Source of the DNA: Paramecium tetraurelia
Taxonomy: Eukaryota > Ciliophora > Oligohymenophorea > Peniculida > Parameciidae
Reading direction: 5' to 3'
Length of the DNA stretch: 64,000 nucleotides
Assembly (NCBI RefSeq): GCF_000165425.1
Contig: NW_001798998.1
Location: forward strand, 11,206-75,205
Shown here in pieces: positions 36,488 through 48,369 of the stretch. A program made the translations under genes and the position numbers. Below the pieces are notes generated by a model. That model worked only from the letters and a program-made list of their open reading frames with translations, searched no databases and was not told the origin of the DNA. Position 1 is the stretch's first letter, and every line of letters begins with the position of its first letter.

Positions 36488-37064
36488 ATGATCGAAGTAT
36501 CTCATAAGAGTTTGCAATTCCAATAAGGTCTATTTAACCAATTGAGGTTCAAGATTAGAAATGTAAGTGATGTGCCCATAACATTCAGAATCAGATGCAA
36601 CAACAACACAAATTACAAATTAGACCATTACACGGGACTCATTCAAAGTAGATAAGATTTCGAGAATTGCATTCAAAATATCGTAGCTGCTGTAAGCTCA
36701 CTTGATTTTACATTAGGATATCAAATTGTTTGGCGATTAATTGGAAATTCAATATGCAGAGTTGGCAGATCCTTAGGAAGATTTGAAGGAATTTTGGAAA
36801 TCTAGAAAAAGTTTGGATCACGTCATCATTGCCATCGAAGTCTTGGATGTGTAGTAATAGTAGAAGGAGACTCTGTTGGCTGAATTATAGGCAAAGTCAC
36901 AATCCTTACAAAAAGAATTATAAACTATCAAATAATAATATGCTTAGGCATAGAAATCTGCTGTTGATATCAATTACTTTAATTAGTTCTAAGAGGGATT
37001 TACTGTAGGCTAATTGATGCTTGTCATCGTAATAGGCCTGTTTTTCGGTGGTATTTTTAGATGA
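36488..37064 (+). CDS. VAP-like protein with MSP domain and C-terminal anchor
   Basis: VAP proteins sit in the ER membrane and tether lipid-transfer proteins bearing FFAT motifs. The N-terminal MSP domain is visible: IEVSHKSLQFQQGLFNQLRF, VPITFRIRCNNNTNYKLD and an early-strand Gly-rich turn, then after a 25-nt intron DIKLFGDQLEIQYAEL. A coiled coil (LLAELQAKSQSLQKELQT) follows and the chain ends in one helix (LMLVIVIGLFFGGIF), the usual tail anchor. About 180 residues, slightly shorter than animal VAP. It is divergent from the E2-E1 gene with a 167-bp gap. Confidence 0.88.
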
Positions 37065-37097
37065 ATTTATATTAAAATACATAAATATCATGATTCT

Positions 37098-37526
37098 TCA
37101 TAAATCTTATTAAACCTTTTAACCATAGGAGAAAATATAACTTATATTTTAGAAAATATATTGTATATTTTATCTGATGAGTTACGAAATGTCAGAATAG
37201 AAATTTCTATAGAACAATCTTCTCAGAACTATAAATCCAACCACCATAAGAAAAAAGAAGAACGATCCATATACTATTGCAATGCTATAGTTATGCTATT
37301 TAGTTAATCTACTCAAAAAGAAGTCACTTTTTTGCAATGTTGATTTTTATCCGGAATAGATTTAACTTGTTTTTTGAAATTATTAACTAGTGTTGACTAT
37401 AATTAATAGATATCAATGAGTACTGATGGGAGTGGCAACAGAATTGATTTATTCTTCTGCTTGTGCCAACATATTTCTGGTTTCAATAAAATGATGTGTC
37501 AATTCTGTACTATTGCTTTTTTTCAT
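37098..37526 (-). CDS. Sec20-like SNARE, tail-anchored
   Basis: A short protein of about 130 residues. N-terminal helix (FIETRNMLAQAEEQINSVA), then after a 27-nt intron a SNARE-like heptad stretch: SQQFQKTSQIYSGQKSTLQKS followed by FFLSRLTKQ. A single helix (SFFFFLMVVGFIVLRR) is close to the C-terminus. The TSxxLxxT...LLxxLxK spacing is like the Qb SNARE Sec20/BNIP1, which works in Golgi-to-ER transport, though other Qb/Qc SNAREs cannot be excluded. It lacks the N-terminal domain of animal Sec20. Confidence 0.62.
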
Positions 37527-37582
37527 TTGTATAATAATTATATAAATTATTATATATTGGAAAACAAACATTATGTGATTAT

Positions 37583-38736
37583 TCAAAATAGCTAAGGCAC
37601 TTATTTGTTGATTAATGTTTATAAGTTATAAGCATTTTATTGCCGAATGGGTGACTTGCTGGGTTTGTTCACTCTAATCTTTGAACTTGGCTTGCTCATC
37701 TATTTAAATTCATTTTCAGATTGTCTTTGCTTCTCCAACTATTGTTCTTCTTAATATTATTATAAGGTCTGTTATTTTTTGATCAAAAACTTCTCTTACC
37801 TTTCTATCAAAGTGTCTGTGTTTTTGGAAGCCAATTCTAAGGATTTCTTGTTCAATTCAGGTTGGAATGGATACGATTCAATTGATTCTTCCTTAAAAGA
37901 TTGGGTTCTAAAGTTATTGCAGAAATTCCGTTTCAGAAATTCATCAAACTAATTTTATGATAATACTTTGATTTCATGATCAGTTATTTCAGTCTAAGCT
38001 CTAGTTTACCTGTTTTCAAAGAGAGAGTATTATTCTCGTCGCTTTTTGACTCTTTCCTCAAATTCAGGAGGTAACTTGTTGATATTCAATTAATATACTT
38101 CAGGTTGTGGTTATTTGCGTTCTTGCTAATGACATTATATGTACCATAATTATATAATCTGGAAAAGACTTCTTCATTTGGTTTAGTAGGTCTTTGATCA
38201 TTTTGGACTTATTCATAAAACTTTTCAAATTGCTTTTCAAATAGGTATTTCTATTCTCTTTGCTAGCCATATTTAATCAATCTATCTTCAACTGGGTCAT
38301 CAAACTGCATCATTTTGGACTTTTCATTTATGCTTGGTTAGAAACTGGAGTCGTTTTGCTATCTGCTTCCTTTTTTCTCAAAGTACTATTGAGCATGATA
38401 TTTCCAACCATCAATGGGTGATAGATAATTCTAAGGTAATTTTTATATTTAAGGTTATTATGACTTTTGTTACAGACTCATCTCATTTTAATACTGCTCC
38501 TAAAATCGTTTTTGATTAACTAGATTTTTCCATTTCATTGAGTAATCATAAAAGTCCTTAGTTACCTACTAAGGAGGTTCATCTTCGATTTCATTTACTT
38601 GATCAATCAACATTTATAATTATTTTTAGTAATCAACGTCTTTTTATTTCTACTATTTTTTTAGGGCATTTTAATAGAGCTTATCATGACATTGTAATTC
38701 TGGCCCATATTCAACATACATGAAATTTTTGAACAT
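37583..38736 (-). CDS. charged coiled-coil protein of unknown function
   Basis: Start MFKNFMYVEYGPELQCHDKL, stop TGA 37583-37585. The sequence is rich in Gln, Lys, Glu and Asp with heptad-like stretches (KKQQKQKDVDYQKQLQMLID near the N-terminus; IVELEKQRQSENEF near the C-terminus) and a repeated EDRLIKYGQQR / SRLYNYGTYNVIS motif that is common in ciliate axonemal and cytoskeletal proteins. The tail is basic (SKIRVNKPSKSPIR). No enzyme motif is present. Several introns of 22-26 nt are likely but not all are resolved. Confidence 0.6.
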
Positions 38737-38795
38737 TGAATTTGAATTTTTAACTTATAATAATAATAATAAACATTTGTATTTAATATAAAGAA

Positions 38796-40316
38796 TCACC
38801 AACTTCTTTCATCTTCGTTTAATTATTCCATAGTAAAATATCTATCTGATATTTGTGATATCTCATTGAATTATGGTATGTATGCAAGAGTATCATATTT
38901 TTTCTAGGCCAAATCCTCCCAAGAAATGTCGTGAAACCAAGGATGACTTTGCAATTCCTTAAAATCCATGAGAAATCCCAATCGATGTGTACTATCATGA
39001 TTTATCAATTTTTAGATGATGTCCTTACATTATGATGAACAAACTATATTTCTGGGGAAATGCACTTCACCTTTGAGAATGAGCTTCAAGGCTATGTCGA
39101 AATTGTTGTGATAGAATGGTGTTATGCCTACCAACAATTCATAAATTAGAATGCCCAAACTATACCAATCTGACATTCTAGTTAGTTCCCCATTCTTGAT
39201 GTATTCTGGGGATGAATATTCAATAGTGAAATTGATGGCTTAAGTTTTCTTGAATTCCTAGTACATTCTCAATTTGCCATATCCGAAGTCAGTTAAACAT
39301 ACATACCCTCTTTCGTCAATCAAAATATTCTCAGGTTTCAAATCTCCAAATATTATTCCCCTCTCATGTAGATCTGACAAAGCTATTGCTACTTATGCAA
39401 CTATTTATTTTACTTATTATTCTTGGAAATTGTTGATCTCCTTCAAGTGTTAATAGAGGTCTCCTCCCTTCACCAATTTGAATATTAAATTTACATTACC
39501 ATTGTAGAGCAAACACAGCTCCAATTCCTCTATGAATGGCAATTTCTCATAATTCTTGAGAAACAGCTCCAACAAGTCGATGTCGACTGAATTGATGGGA
39601 ACACTTTTCAGCACTGAGAATTGTTATTATTTTTCGTATTTATTGTGCAATAAGTAGATCTTGCTCAAAGATCCTGAAGCTAAGACTACTGATTTCTAAT
39701 ACTCCTCTAATTTGACTCGCAATCTGAGTGGGTCATTGGCAAACAGCACCATCACTTCATTTGCAGTTCCCTTACTCTTATTCATAATATTGATATAATT
39801 TAATTGGAAATTCTCAGGGTGCAATGTGCTAATTTAACATTTCGGATGCAAACTAGTTTACTTTGATTTATCAGGAGTTTGATGATGCATACAGTATGGC
39901 TGTAAGACCTCATCTTCTACAAAATATATTCTGATGCTATCTATATTGTGCATTTTCAAGGCAATTGCTAAGTAAAATACTAATACATCTCTATTCTCTT
40001 ATGATTTGTACAATAAATCAGATTCTGTAGGTACATGTATAATAAACTCTGGACTCTTTTTTGATATTGTGACTCCAAATATTTTGTTAATTGCTATCTT
40101 TCTTTTAATTGATTTCTTGTCTATGTTATACACAAACTCATTAGATATTGCGATCATTCTCAACTATTCATTATTCCTCTTATTGATTTTCGTAATCATT
40201 CGAGATATGAGCATCATTTCTAAGGATGTGCATTATTTCTTAAAATACTTTTCTGCATCCAAATGATAAACGTCATTTGTATCCACTTTTATTTATTTCA
40301 AAATATTCATTTTCAT
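38796..40316 (-). CDS. AGC-type serine/threonine protein kinase
   Basis: The kinase domain fills the C-terminal 300 residues. VLKSVPIN carries the likely ATP-site Lys; the catalytic loop is [11 protein letters not shown], where family members read YRDLKPEN, so Arg is Gly but Asp and Asn are kept. LTDFGYGKL is the DFG motif, EYSSPEYI stands for APE, and [19 protein letters not shown] is the F helix. The order and the end (HPWF) fit AGC/PKA-like kinases. The N-terminal 150 residues ([27 protein letters not shown]) resemble a PH-like fold. Two in-frame ATGs lie at the start (40314 and 40308). About 495 residues. Confidence 0.85.
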
Positions 40317-40928
40317 ATGTTCCTAATGCATTTCAATATATTATTAAAACTAATTATTTTATACAAATAAATAACACTAATTCAAATACATCATAACAAA
40401 TCATTAGATATATCAAGTGTTTAACTTTATATGTGATATTATCAATTATCATTTGATTATCTGTTTAATATTCCGAAAACTCAATTATTATTATTGATCA
40501 GAATAATAAATCATAAATTTTAATAACAAATTGTATACATTCTCTATTCCTAAATACTGCTATTAGATTAATTTCTCTACTTTAAGATTACTTAATGATT
40601 CTTTCCAAATTCCTACTATTAATTACTAAGTCTAAATGAATGAAAAGCAAAAATAGCAAATGAATTGAGATGATTAAGTGAATCTTTAAATTATGTCTTT
40701 GTATATTTATGAAATGGCATTTCTGATATATAAAGAAAAATCATTCAGACTTGTCTTAGAATTTGATTTTCTTGTAAACTAAACTTTGATAGATTTTGAT
40801 ATATTCTGAAAATCATAAATACATATAAGGATTGTTATTCGTCTGTTCTATTTTGTTGGGAGTCTAAAATATACAACTATTGTTTTATTATAATTTTAAT
40901 GCTCAATATAAAATAAATAATAAAATAA
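40317..40928. other. gene-free stretch of about 610 bp
   Basis: AT-rich sequence between the AGC kinase start and the cystatin start. I see no frame with coding character on either strand, no repeat and no RNA-like fold. It must carry two divergent promoters. Confidence 0.5.
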
Positions 40929-41321
40929 ATGAATAAAACAATCATAGTATTAATTACAATTCTTCTTATTGCACAAGGAAAAAGACACATAATAGAAAAT
41001 AAGATGCATAAGAAGCAGTCATTGGAGGGAGGCATCAGTTGGGAATCCCCAGACAGCTTCCACAATGATGAAGATTATTAAAAAGCAATTGATAAGGCAA
41101 GACATGAATTCCATCAAGTGTGTCATTTATCAGTTGATGTCTCTTGGGTTAGAGTTGACAAGGTGGGTTTCTAGATTGTAGCAGGAGTGATGTGGTGGGT
41201 ATGAGATCAGTTTGATTATGCACTTTAGTTAGAAGTAGAATTGAGCGATGATGAAGTGTATGAGATGAAAGTGTATTAAGAATTGGAGGGAACTTTTAAG
41301 TTAGTAGAGTGTTCCAAATGA
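40929..41321 (+). CDS. secreted cystatin-like cysteine-protease inhibitor
   Basis: About 120 residues: signal peptide MNKTIIVLITILLIAQG, then GGISWESPDSFHNDEDYQK where cystatins have the N-terminal Gly, and VGFQIVAGVMW, the QxVxG loop that enters the active site of papain-like proteases. A 30-nt intron interrupts the codons just after this loop and its removal gives LEVELSDDEVYEMKVYQE, the next beta strand with the usual VYE pattern. It ends FKLVECSK. The protein probably controls food-vacuole or secreted cathepsins, which ciliates have in number. Confidence 0.85.
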
Positions 41322-41384
41322 CATATTATCCACACTATTTTAATATATTATATAATAAAATAAATTAATCGTTAAAATAAAAAA

Positions 41385-42031
41385 ATGCAGAGATCCTGGT
41401 TAGAGTAACCCCAAAGAACTTTGGACATCAATTTTGATATTAGATCCATTCGAAATTAAGTCAAGGACAGATGCGTACCAGTTCTGTAATATTAAACAGA
41501 CTCTGCACAGAAATCATTCTATTCTTATAGGTAATCGAATCGAATATCTTAGAAAAGAGAGTTTGCCGACTGTGCCATCATTCGAAAACCTATAGGCAAA
41601 AATAAGGGATTTCTCATACACTAAACTCAATCAGGCTTCATCGTTTTAACAAAGGAATCAGATAAGTGATAAATCAATCACTTACTCACCACAAAAGGCG
41701 GTGGGTCTATAAAAGAAGTAATTTTGACTACTAGAATTCAAGGATCAATAGTTCTTTGGGGAGTAGGAACAACAGCAATTACCAAAGTTCTCGATCATAA
41801 TAATCACAATCATATTAAAGCAGACCTATTGAATCAAGTTATAGGTCTCAATAGAGAAGAAATTTGAGTGACAATGTGCAGTTGAATGAGATTGTGTCTT
41901 TGAGAAATAAGATTGAGTCATCCTAGGCGAGTAGAAGTCTATTGGGAGCAAAGTAATTGATTTGATTTTATATTAGTTATGTGAGCGAATTAGTCAAATT
42001 AGCTTAGGCCATAACCAATGCACTGAAATGA
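41385..42031 (+). CDS. Ser/Gln-rich basic protein, unknown
   Basis: Starts MQRSWLEQPQRTLDINFDI and ends with a short helix (ELVKLAQAITNALK). Three introns are inferred: 22 nt near 41510, about 17-20 nt near 41719 and 24 nt near 41953. The body has many SSR, SYRS and RSQQ stretches, suggesting a disordered, possibly phosphorylated protein. No domain is recognised. The gene is compact: 63 bp from the cystatin stop and 46 bp from the next ATG. Confidence 0.6.
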
Positions 42032-42077
42032 TAGTTTAAATTATGATATAACTAAATGCTTATATATATTAATTTTT

Positions 42078-43382
42078 ATGAAAAACAATTAATACAAAAT
42101 TAGAGTAACACTAGATAGTACTCCTTCAACTTATTAAACTACTGAGACTGCATCTTTGTGGGAGAACTTATAACGATCTAAAGATTCACCAAGAAAATCT
42201 AAGATTAGAATTGCAAGAGACCCTCTGGAAAATGAATGTCCTCTGCAATAACCGAATCCTTTTTTATTTAATGAATAGTTAAAGCATAGTTTTAGAGACT
42301 ACTTGGAAGGTTAAAAGACAGCATTAAATTTAGTAAATGAATGTAATCATATCATAAGTTCATCAACATCACATAAGATGGATTAATTAAAATTATTTTC
42401 AAATGTGCACAAATTTAGAAGTTAATTAAAATAAAGATCCTCTGTTAGATTATCTATGATCTAGAATTCATCATAGGCTGATGATCTACTTTAAAGGAAA
42501 ATTAAGATCTAGGAAAGATTTAATAAGATTCAAACTTTGATTCAATAAAGGATGTAATAAAAAAATAAAAAAGATTCACTTCTAGATGTTCAACTATTTC
42601 GACATTTATTTGAAACTTGTGAAAAGAATGTTAATAAAATTAAATCGAAGAATCTACTATCAGAAAAGGCTGATGGAATTAGAGAATATGATCAAATAAG
42701 GTACTCTAAGAATCCATAAGGCTCTTTGAGGATTCGTCTAAACACTGAAGAGAGTCAAAATTCATTTAATAACAATTTGAGAAGTAAGACTTTACCAGAT
42801 CAACAAACAATTCACTTAACCAAAAAGAAGGAAAGGGAGAAAATGAATGCGAAATTAACTGAATTTCTAGAACACAACCAAAATCAAGAAAAGAATCTAC
42901 TGCTCAAGGCCAAAAGAAATCTAGTTAGAGATCTAAAGAATGGTAATTAAAAATTTCATTAATTTGAACCTAATCGATATAATATCTCAGATCCCTTGAG
43001 TAAAGATGTGAAATTCTATGCTTACATGTTCATGAAACCTAAAAATGAAGATATTCTATAGGAGAAGGACCAAAAATATAAGTTCTTGTGTAAGACTGCC
43101 CGAGTGCAAAAGAATACCTAGAAACATTACTTAACCAATTTCGATAAAATGCAATCTCATTCCAGAGAGGAGAGCTTGCAGGAAGATTCTTCATTCAACT
43201 CTATGCTTGAAATCAATATTGATAATCTTTATAAAAGAAGCACTGATTTGTAAAATACGATTCTTAATACAAAATCTGAGAAATTTGTTAAAAGAATCAG
43301 ACAATTCCAAAAAGTTCAATCCTTAACTACTTAAATAATTAAAGTGAATGAATAAAAACTATCTAATACTAAATTATTATGA
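42078..43382 (+). CDS. intronless Lys/Asn-rich protein with coiled coils
   Basis: A single open frame of 435 codons with dozens of TAA/TAG glutamines and no TGA until 43380-43382. The N-terminal third is Ser/Pro-rich with short basic motifs (SPRKSKIRIARD). Heptad-like regions occur at KKREREKMNAKLTEFLEHN and near the C-terminus (KFVKRIRQFQKVQSL). YAYMFMKPKNEDILQEKDQ looks like a folded patch. No family is recognised. Frame length makes it certainly coding. Confidence 0.75.
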
Positions 43383-43415
43383 CAACATTGTTACATAAAA
43401 ACATTCCTATGCTTA

Positions 43416-43910
43416 TCAATAAAAATCAAAATCAAGGTTATCCTAGTTCTCCCAAGGACTGAAATCTATAGTGGGTTCACTCTTTTTAATCTTCATTCTC
43501 TATGATGCTCTTCTTCGCTTCATTTAATACAATTTTTAAAACTAGTTTTATTTTCCTTAATTAAGTGGCATTTCAATAATATTTTCTTTATTGCTTAATA
43601 CTGTCCTCTGAGGAATCGGAGGCTTAATCGGATACTGAATTTGAGGTAGATGTTCATCTTCCATTTCAGTTTTAATCTCAAATGACTACCTTCTCAGTCT
43701 CTGTCTCTCCAATTTCATATGAATAATTTTCAATGCATTTTCGCTGGTCTTCCCCAATTCCAATCCTTTATAATAATTCTATTTGATTTCACAAATCTCG
43801 GTGATCTACCTCAATCTCTCTACTTTCATGGAAGTAGACCGCTGTTCTTTAGTAGATCTAAAGATGAAATTGTAACAATTTTATCGTTTATTTTATTGAC
43901 AGTTGATCAT
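43416..43910 (-). CDS. small basic protein, unknown
   Basis: Intronless 165-codon frame from ATG (43908-43910) to TGA 43416-43418. A helix-rich N-terminal half (KVERLRQITEICEIKQNYY, IIHMKLERQRLRRQS) is followed by a Pro-rich acidic segment (EDEHLPQIQYPIKPPIPQR) and a basic tail. It ends FSPWENQDNLDFDFY. Nothing in it points to an enzyme. The convergent neighbour stops 33 bp away. Confidence 0.65.
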
Positions 43911-44000
43911 TTTAATTTATGAATTCCATAAAAATTATTCCAATCTCCACTAATTGAGAAGTACTCATGAACAATATATAATTGATAATATTAACAAATA

Positions 44001-44912
44001 TCAAATGTCATCCTCCTAGATGATGTGATCACCCTCTAATTTAGGAATAGCTATTCTACTTTTTGGAACTAAACTCGATCCGAATTGAATCTTGCTCAAC
44101 AATGTCCAACCACCCGATGCTGTTAGAATCAAGATAATCAAAGCAAAAAAAAATAAAAACACTTACTCCAAAGTATTCCCGTTATCCGTCTACTTATTAG
44201 GTTTTTCGATATTCTTGCAAAACGATATCGAAATATTGATATATTTTGAGCACATCGTTGATAGGAATTCATCATATGGAGTATTAGTTATATCAGAAGA
44301 ATCCAAATGTACAGAAAAAGAAGTTTGATTATATTACAATTCTTTGTATTGATTCAATATTTTATTAGTTCTAATTTCTTAATTCACTTCCTCACCTTCC
44401 TCAAAACTATTCTCAACACAGGTGTCTATCCCTTCGGTTGATATATTGTTATTAGAAAAATAGGTCTAAGCGCAGTTAACCATTGTTGATTTCTTACATT
44501 ATTATCCAAAGTAAATTGTATAATTGAAATAATGATTAGGTAGTACTTACAACACACATTATTGACGCAATAGCTCTTTTAATATGACTTAACCTGATGC
44601 ATAATCAGAATACTCTATGTTTAAGTTAAATAATAATACGGCAATATCTGCCTCCTCCCAAGCAATTTTTTTCGGGCTGTTTGAATTGATGACGCTTGTA
44701 ACAACTATAGCAAGGCAAGAGATGTTGGACAATATTCACTTTCACTAGGATAAATGATTATCTATAATGTTACATCCATTCTGATGAAACTCATCGTAAT
44801 GTTTTGAAAAACTGCTAAAGAAGTCCAGGTAGGAGTTGTCTGAGAAATCTAAGCCTATTGTTAGATTGGCATCTTTTGACACTGCTATTGCTATTAATAT
44901 AAAGTATAACAT
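44001..44912 (-). CDS. type I membrane protein, possibly a sorting-receptor relative
   Basis: Signal peptide (MLYFILIAIAVS), a luminal region with several Cys (QNGCNIID, SEYCPTS, DTCVENSFEEG), one membrane helix (VFLFFFALIILILTASGW) and a short tail ending IIQEDDI. The luminal pieces DTCVENSFEE and YDEFLSTMC recall the part of plant vacuolar sorting receptors that follows the PA domain. The likeness is weak and length is about half of those proteins. Internal introns near 44470-44740 are not firmly placed, so the middle of the protein is uncertain. Confidence 0.55.
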
Positions 44913-45219
44913 TAAATTAAATTTTATAATCGGAGCTTATCGAATGTAACAGAGTGAATCAATTTATTTTCAGAACTCTCCTGCGATATAATAAATTTTA
45001 AATTCAAAAACTAAAACTTAATATGACTGGTTGATATTTGAATAATAATCAATTTAACATTATGATTCCATATTATAAAATTATTTTATTAATTAATAAA
45101 TACTCAATTAGTGTTGCAAAATGATCCATTGATTGGGTGTATTTTTTATGACTTTAACCATTTGAGTCTTAGATATGGTACTGAAGAATTAAAGTTAATG
45201 TTATTAAAATGATATAATA

Positions 45220-46517
45220 TCAATTTTATTGTTATAAAAAGTGAACAATTTTTAAATGCCTCCATCTTTAGGCAACTTCCAATGGGGTTTCTTCAATCCC
45301 ATTGATAGTTACCGGTATTTATGGGTTAGCTCCTTTTTCGATCAAAATTTTACATATTTCTAGATGACCCAATTTAGCAGCTGCATACAAGGGTGTTATG
45401 CCTTTCTAATTTTTTTTGTTAACTAAACTGTGTTGGCTCTTTTGGTCATAGAAATATCTTCATAAATGTGAATTACTTACTTTTTCGGATCCTTATTTAA
45501 TATTTCCTCTATTATATTGGGTGGGAAGCCTTTTTCAATGAATGAGAAAAGAACTTATTACATTTGAATATTTTTTAAAGCATCATTAAAGTTGCGACTG
45601 CTATCTGATCTTGGTTTTGTTAGGACATCAGGTCTGTACCCACTAATGGTTAGTTCGTCCTTGGGTTAAAATAAAGAAATTACTGGAGAGTTCAATCTCT
45701 TCGTTTTAGGATTCTGTAGTAACCTGATGGTGTTGATGGCATTACGAAAGCTTCTCCAGTGCTTCAAGCCATCTCCGTCAGAAAAGGGCACTCTATTAGA
45801 TAAGATCAAGAATTACGTATCAGGCTAAAGGTTCCTAAGAGGAATATTCAATTTCTTTTTCATATTATAAAAATGATTAATAGTTATTCATTTAACGAGT
45901 ATACAGTTATTCAAAACATAATCAAGGACCAGGGAGGGGTTCTTGAATCTCAAATCAGCTAATTTCACATAGGAATCGTTGGAAATACAGAGCATTACTT
46001 GTTTCTTCTTGCTGATCTTGGCTTGTTCCCAATTTTTAATGTCTTTAATGAGATTGCAATCAATTCTACTAGCTTGTTTAAATTCTCCATCAATCTTTTC
46101 GTATGTTAGGATGGTAGTGGAGGAGAGTTTAATGGTTGATTTGGAAGGAAGCTACAATGGTTGATAGGATTAGACATTGGGTGTTTGTTTAGTGAATTTA
46201 GTTGTTTGTTTTGATTGACAATTACATTGTTATTTAGTGGACTTGGAGCCGTCGTCACTATCATCATCAAACTGGACATCTGGGAGATCCAATTCAGTGC
46301 CTTTGTAGAATAGTCTCTTGTCTTGGGAGGGATACAATTTATCTGCGATTTGCTTACTGAAAATAAGGTTAAATTTTTCAATTTATTCAGAGGGCAGATT
46401 GGCAGCTTGTCTATAGATGAGATTGCCAGCCTTGGTTTCAACTATGTAAGTAGGATGAGAACGTTTGCTTTCTAGTTTGGAGAATACAATGCCAACTATT
46501 TTTTGGGAATCAGACAT
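45220..46517 (-). CDS. ankyrin-repeat protein with novel N-terminal region
   Basis: Starts MSDSQKIVGIVFSKLESKR, a compact, possibly folded region (YIVETKAGNLIYRQ) followed by an acidic stretch and a second region with LTYEKIDGEFKQASRIDC. After an intron near 45855-45890 comes a helical section, and the last 70 residues are ankyrin-like: GITPLYAAAKLGHLEICKIL and EKGANPQIP, then ETPLEVAQRWRHLKIVHFL. Ankyrin repeats bind protein partners. About 400 residues. The upstream gap to the neighbouring minus-strand gene end (44913-45219) holds no visible gene. Confidence 0.72.
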
Positions 46518-46683
46518 AAGAAATTATATTGAATGTTTGAATTCCATTGGAATGGATTATTAATTAATACTCAAAACATGGACCAAAATGTGAGTGAGAG
46601 ATACATTGAGATATGCAATAATTACATTTATTGTGGTAATTGATGATTATAATATATTAAATAAATAATTCAGATTGGGATTA

Positions 46684-47510
46684 ATGTTTCAAAATAAGTA
46701 CATAAGTGTATTAATTCCAATAGAACAGACTATGACAGAGGAGTGAACACATTCTCACCAGAAGGTCGTCTATTCTAGGTGGAATATGCATTGCAAGCAA
46801 TCAAATTGGGAGCGAGTGCTTTGGCCATAAAAGTGAATGATGGAGTGGTATTGGCAGGAGAAAGAAAATTGAATTCAACTCTTTTGGAGCCTAGGAGTAT
46901 TGAGAAGATCTATGAAATTGACACTCATATTGCTTGCACCGCCTCTGGTTTCATTCCTGATGCCAGAACTTTAGTTGAACATGCCAGAGTTGAATCTCAG
47001 AATCATAAATTCAATTATGGTGAACCCATCAATGTTAGAGCACTCACTTAGATTGTTTGCGATTAGGCTCTTGATTTTGGAGAGAGTGATTCCAAAAGCA
47101 AAACAAAAATGTCAAGACCTTATGGAGTGGCGCTATTGATTGCTGGTGTTTCCGATCATGGCCCTCAAATTTACTAAACTGGTATTGAATTGAATGAGTC
47201 TAGATCCCACTGGTACTATGATTGAATACTAAGCCAAAGGAATTGGAGCAGCAGACGAAGGAATCCAAAGCATTCTCAAAGAATAATACAAATAAGTAAG
47301 ATCGTATATTAAGTCAGGATCTGACCTTGGAGTAAGCTGAGAGATTGGCCATCTTATGTCTCAAGAACGTGATGGAAGAGAAAGTAAGAATGTGTGATAA
47401 TATCTTAGATCAATAATTCCAATGTAGAATTGGCTGTAATTACAACTGCAGAGAGAAGATATACCTAAAGAACACCAGAACAAATATAAAGTCTAATTGA
47501 CAAAGTTTGA
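46684..47510 (+). CDS. PSMA5: 20S proteasome subunit alpha5
   Basis: The frame starts MFQNK, crosses a 26-nt intron at 46698-46723, and continues [20 protein letters not shown] with the alpha-subunit N-terminal motif, then [16 protein letters not shown]. The alpha5 signature follows: [37 protein letters not shown] and [13 protein letters not shown]. Introns of 22 nt (within QTDPTG), 22 nt and 25 nt restore the frame and give CLKNVMEEK and SNVELAV before the stop. About 240 residues, the normal length. It is a structural ring subunit with no catalytic Thr, as expected. Confidence 0.95.
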
Positions 47511-47543
47511 AATATTATATATCTATAATAAGTATAATATGAG

Positions 47544-48216
47544 TCAATTACGCGAGGTGTTTATTTTAAGAAGAGTGTTGGACTTCTTATTTTAAAAAAA
47601 ACTATGGAAACTCTGAAAATGGTGATCATCCTCTATATTGTAGGGTTGTGAATAATCAGTGTCATCTTCAAACACAATTTATTTCTAAGGGAAGTATTTT
47701 TTAAAAAGTTGTCTGTCAGTCGAAGCGTATCCAACTGCGACTTTGATGACTTCCTCATTTTTTATGTATTGCTACTGTCCTGGGAAACCTCTTTCATTTC
47801 AATAAATCATACCCAAATCTTGCTTTGTACAATTATAAAAATTATCCAACAGAAGGTTTCGATTCTTCCATTGTCATTTTCTTTACTCGCAAATCTTAAT
47901 TATTATCCCAAATTTCGTATTCCTCATCAGCACTTACATTACTATCTGATGTTATGACTGACAACAGCGATGGTCTTTGTTGACAATTTATACTGGTTTG
48001 GCGATTATAAGGATTTCGAGGTTAAACCAAAGGATTACTATTTTAATTCACCTGAGGTCTTAATGGATAAGGAGTCATTTATTTTATCGTTCTGGGTTGT
48101 GGCGTATAAGATTTACACTTGATACTGTACTACAAAGATGCTAACAGCTCTCCTGCCTTCCTTATTTTTGATTAGCTATTATTCACTCTAAAGCCATTCA
48201 CCTAAGTTTTTTTCAT
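47544..48216 (-). CDS. protein of unknown function
   Basis: A 215-residue frame with one 22-nt intron near 47772-47793. It begins MKKTQVNGFRVNNSQSKIRK and has Asn/Gln/Pro-rich low-complexity sequence, then DEEYEIWDNNQDLRVKK, a patch with VIKVAVGYASTDRQLFKKYF, and an acidic tail. A plus-strand frame also looks open here, but only the minus frame keeps glutamine use and intron consensus consistent. No domain is recognised. It converges on PSMA5, stops 33 bp apart. Confidence 0.65.
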
Positions 48217-48369
48217 TATTATATTAATTAGCTATTAAATCATAATAAACAAGTTAATCATAACTGGGTTAATTGAAAAGTACAATTAAACAACTTTATA
48301 TTAATGATTATCAATTAATTTCTAATTTAATGATATGGTTATATTATATATATATATATTATCAAAAGG

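Noticed and set aside
47709-47957. Plus-strand membrane-like ORF
   Set aside because: It is antisense to the minus-strand gene 47544-48216, which explains the whole segment with one consensus intron and normal glutamine use.
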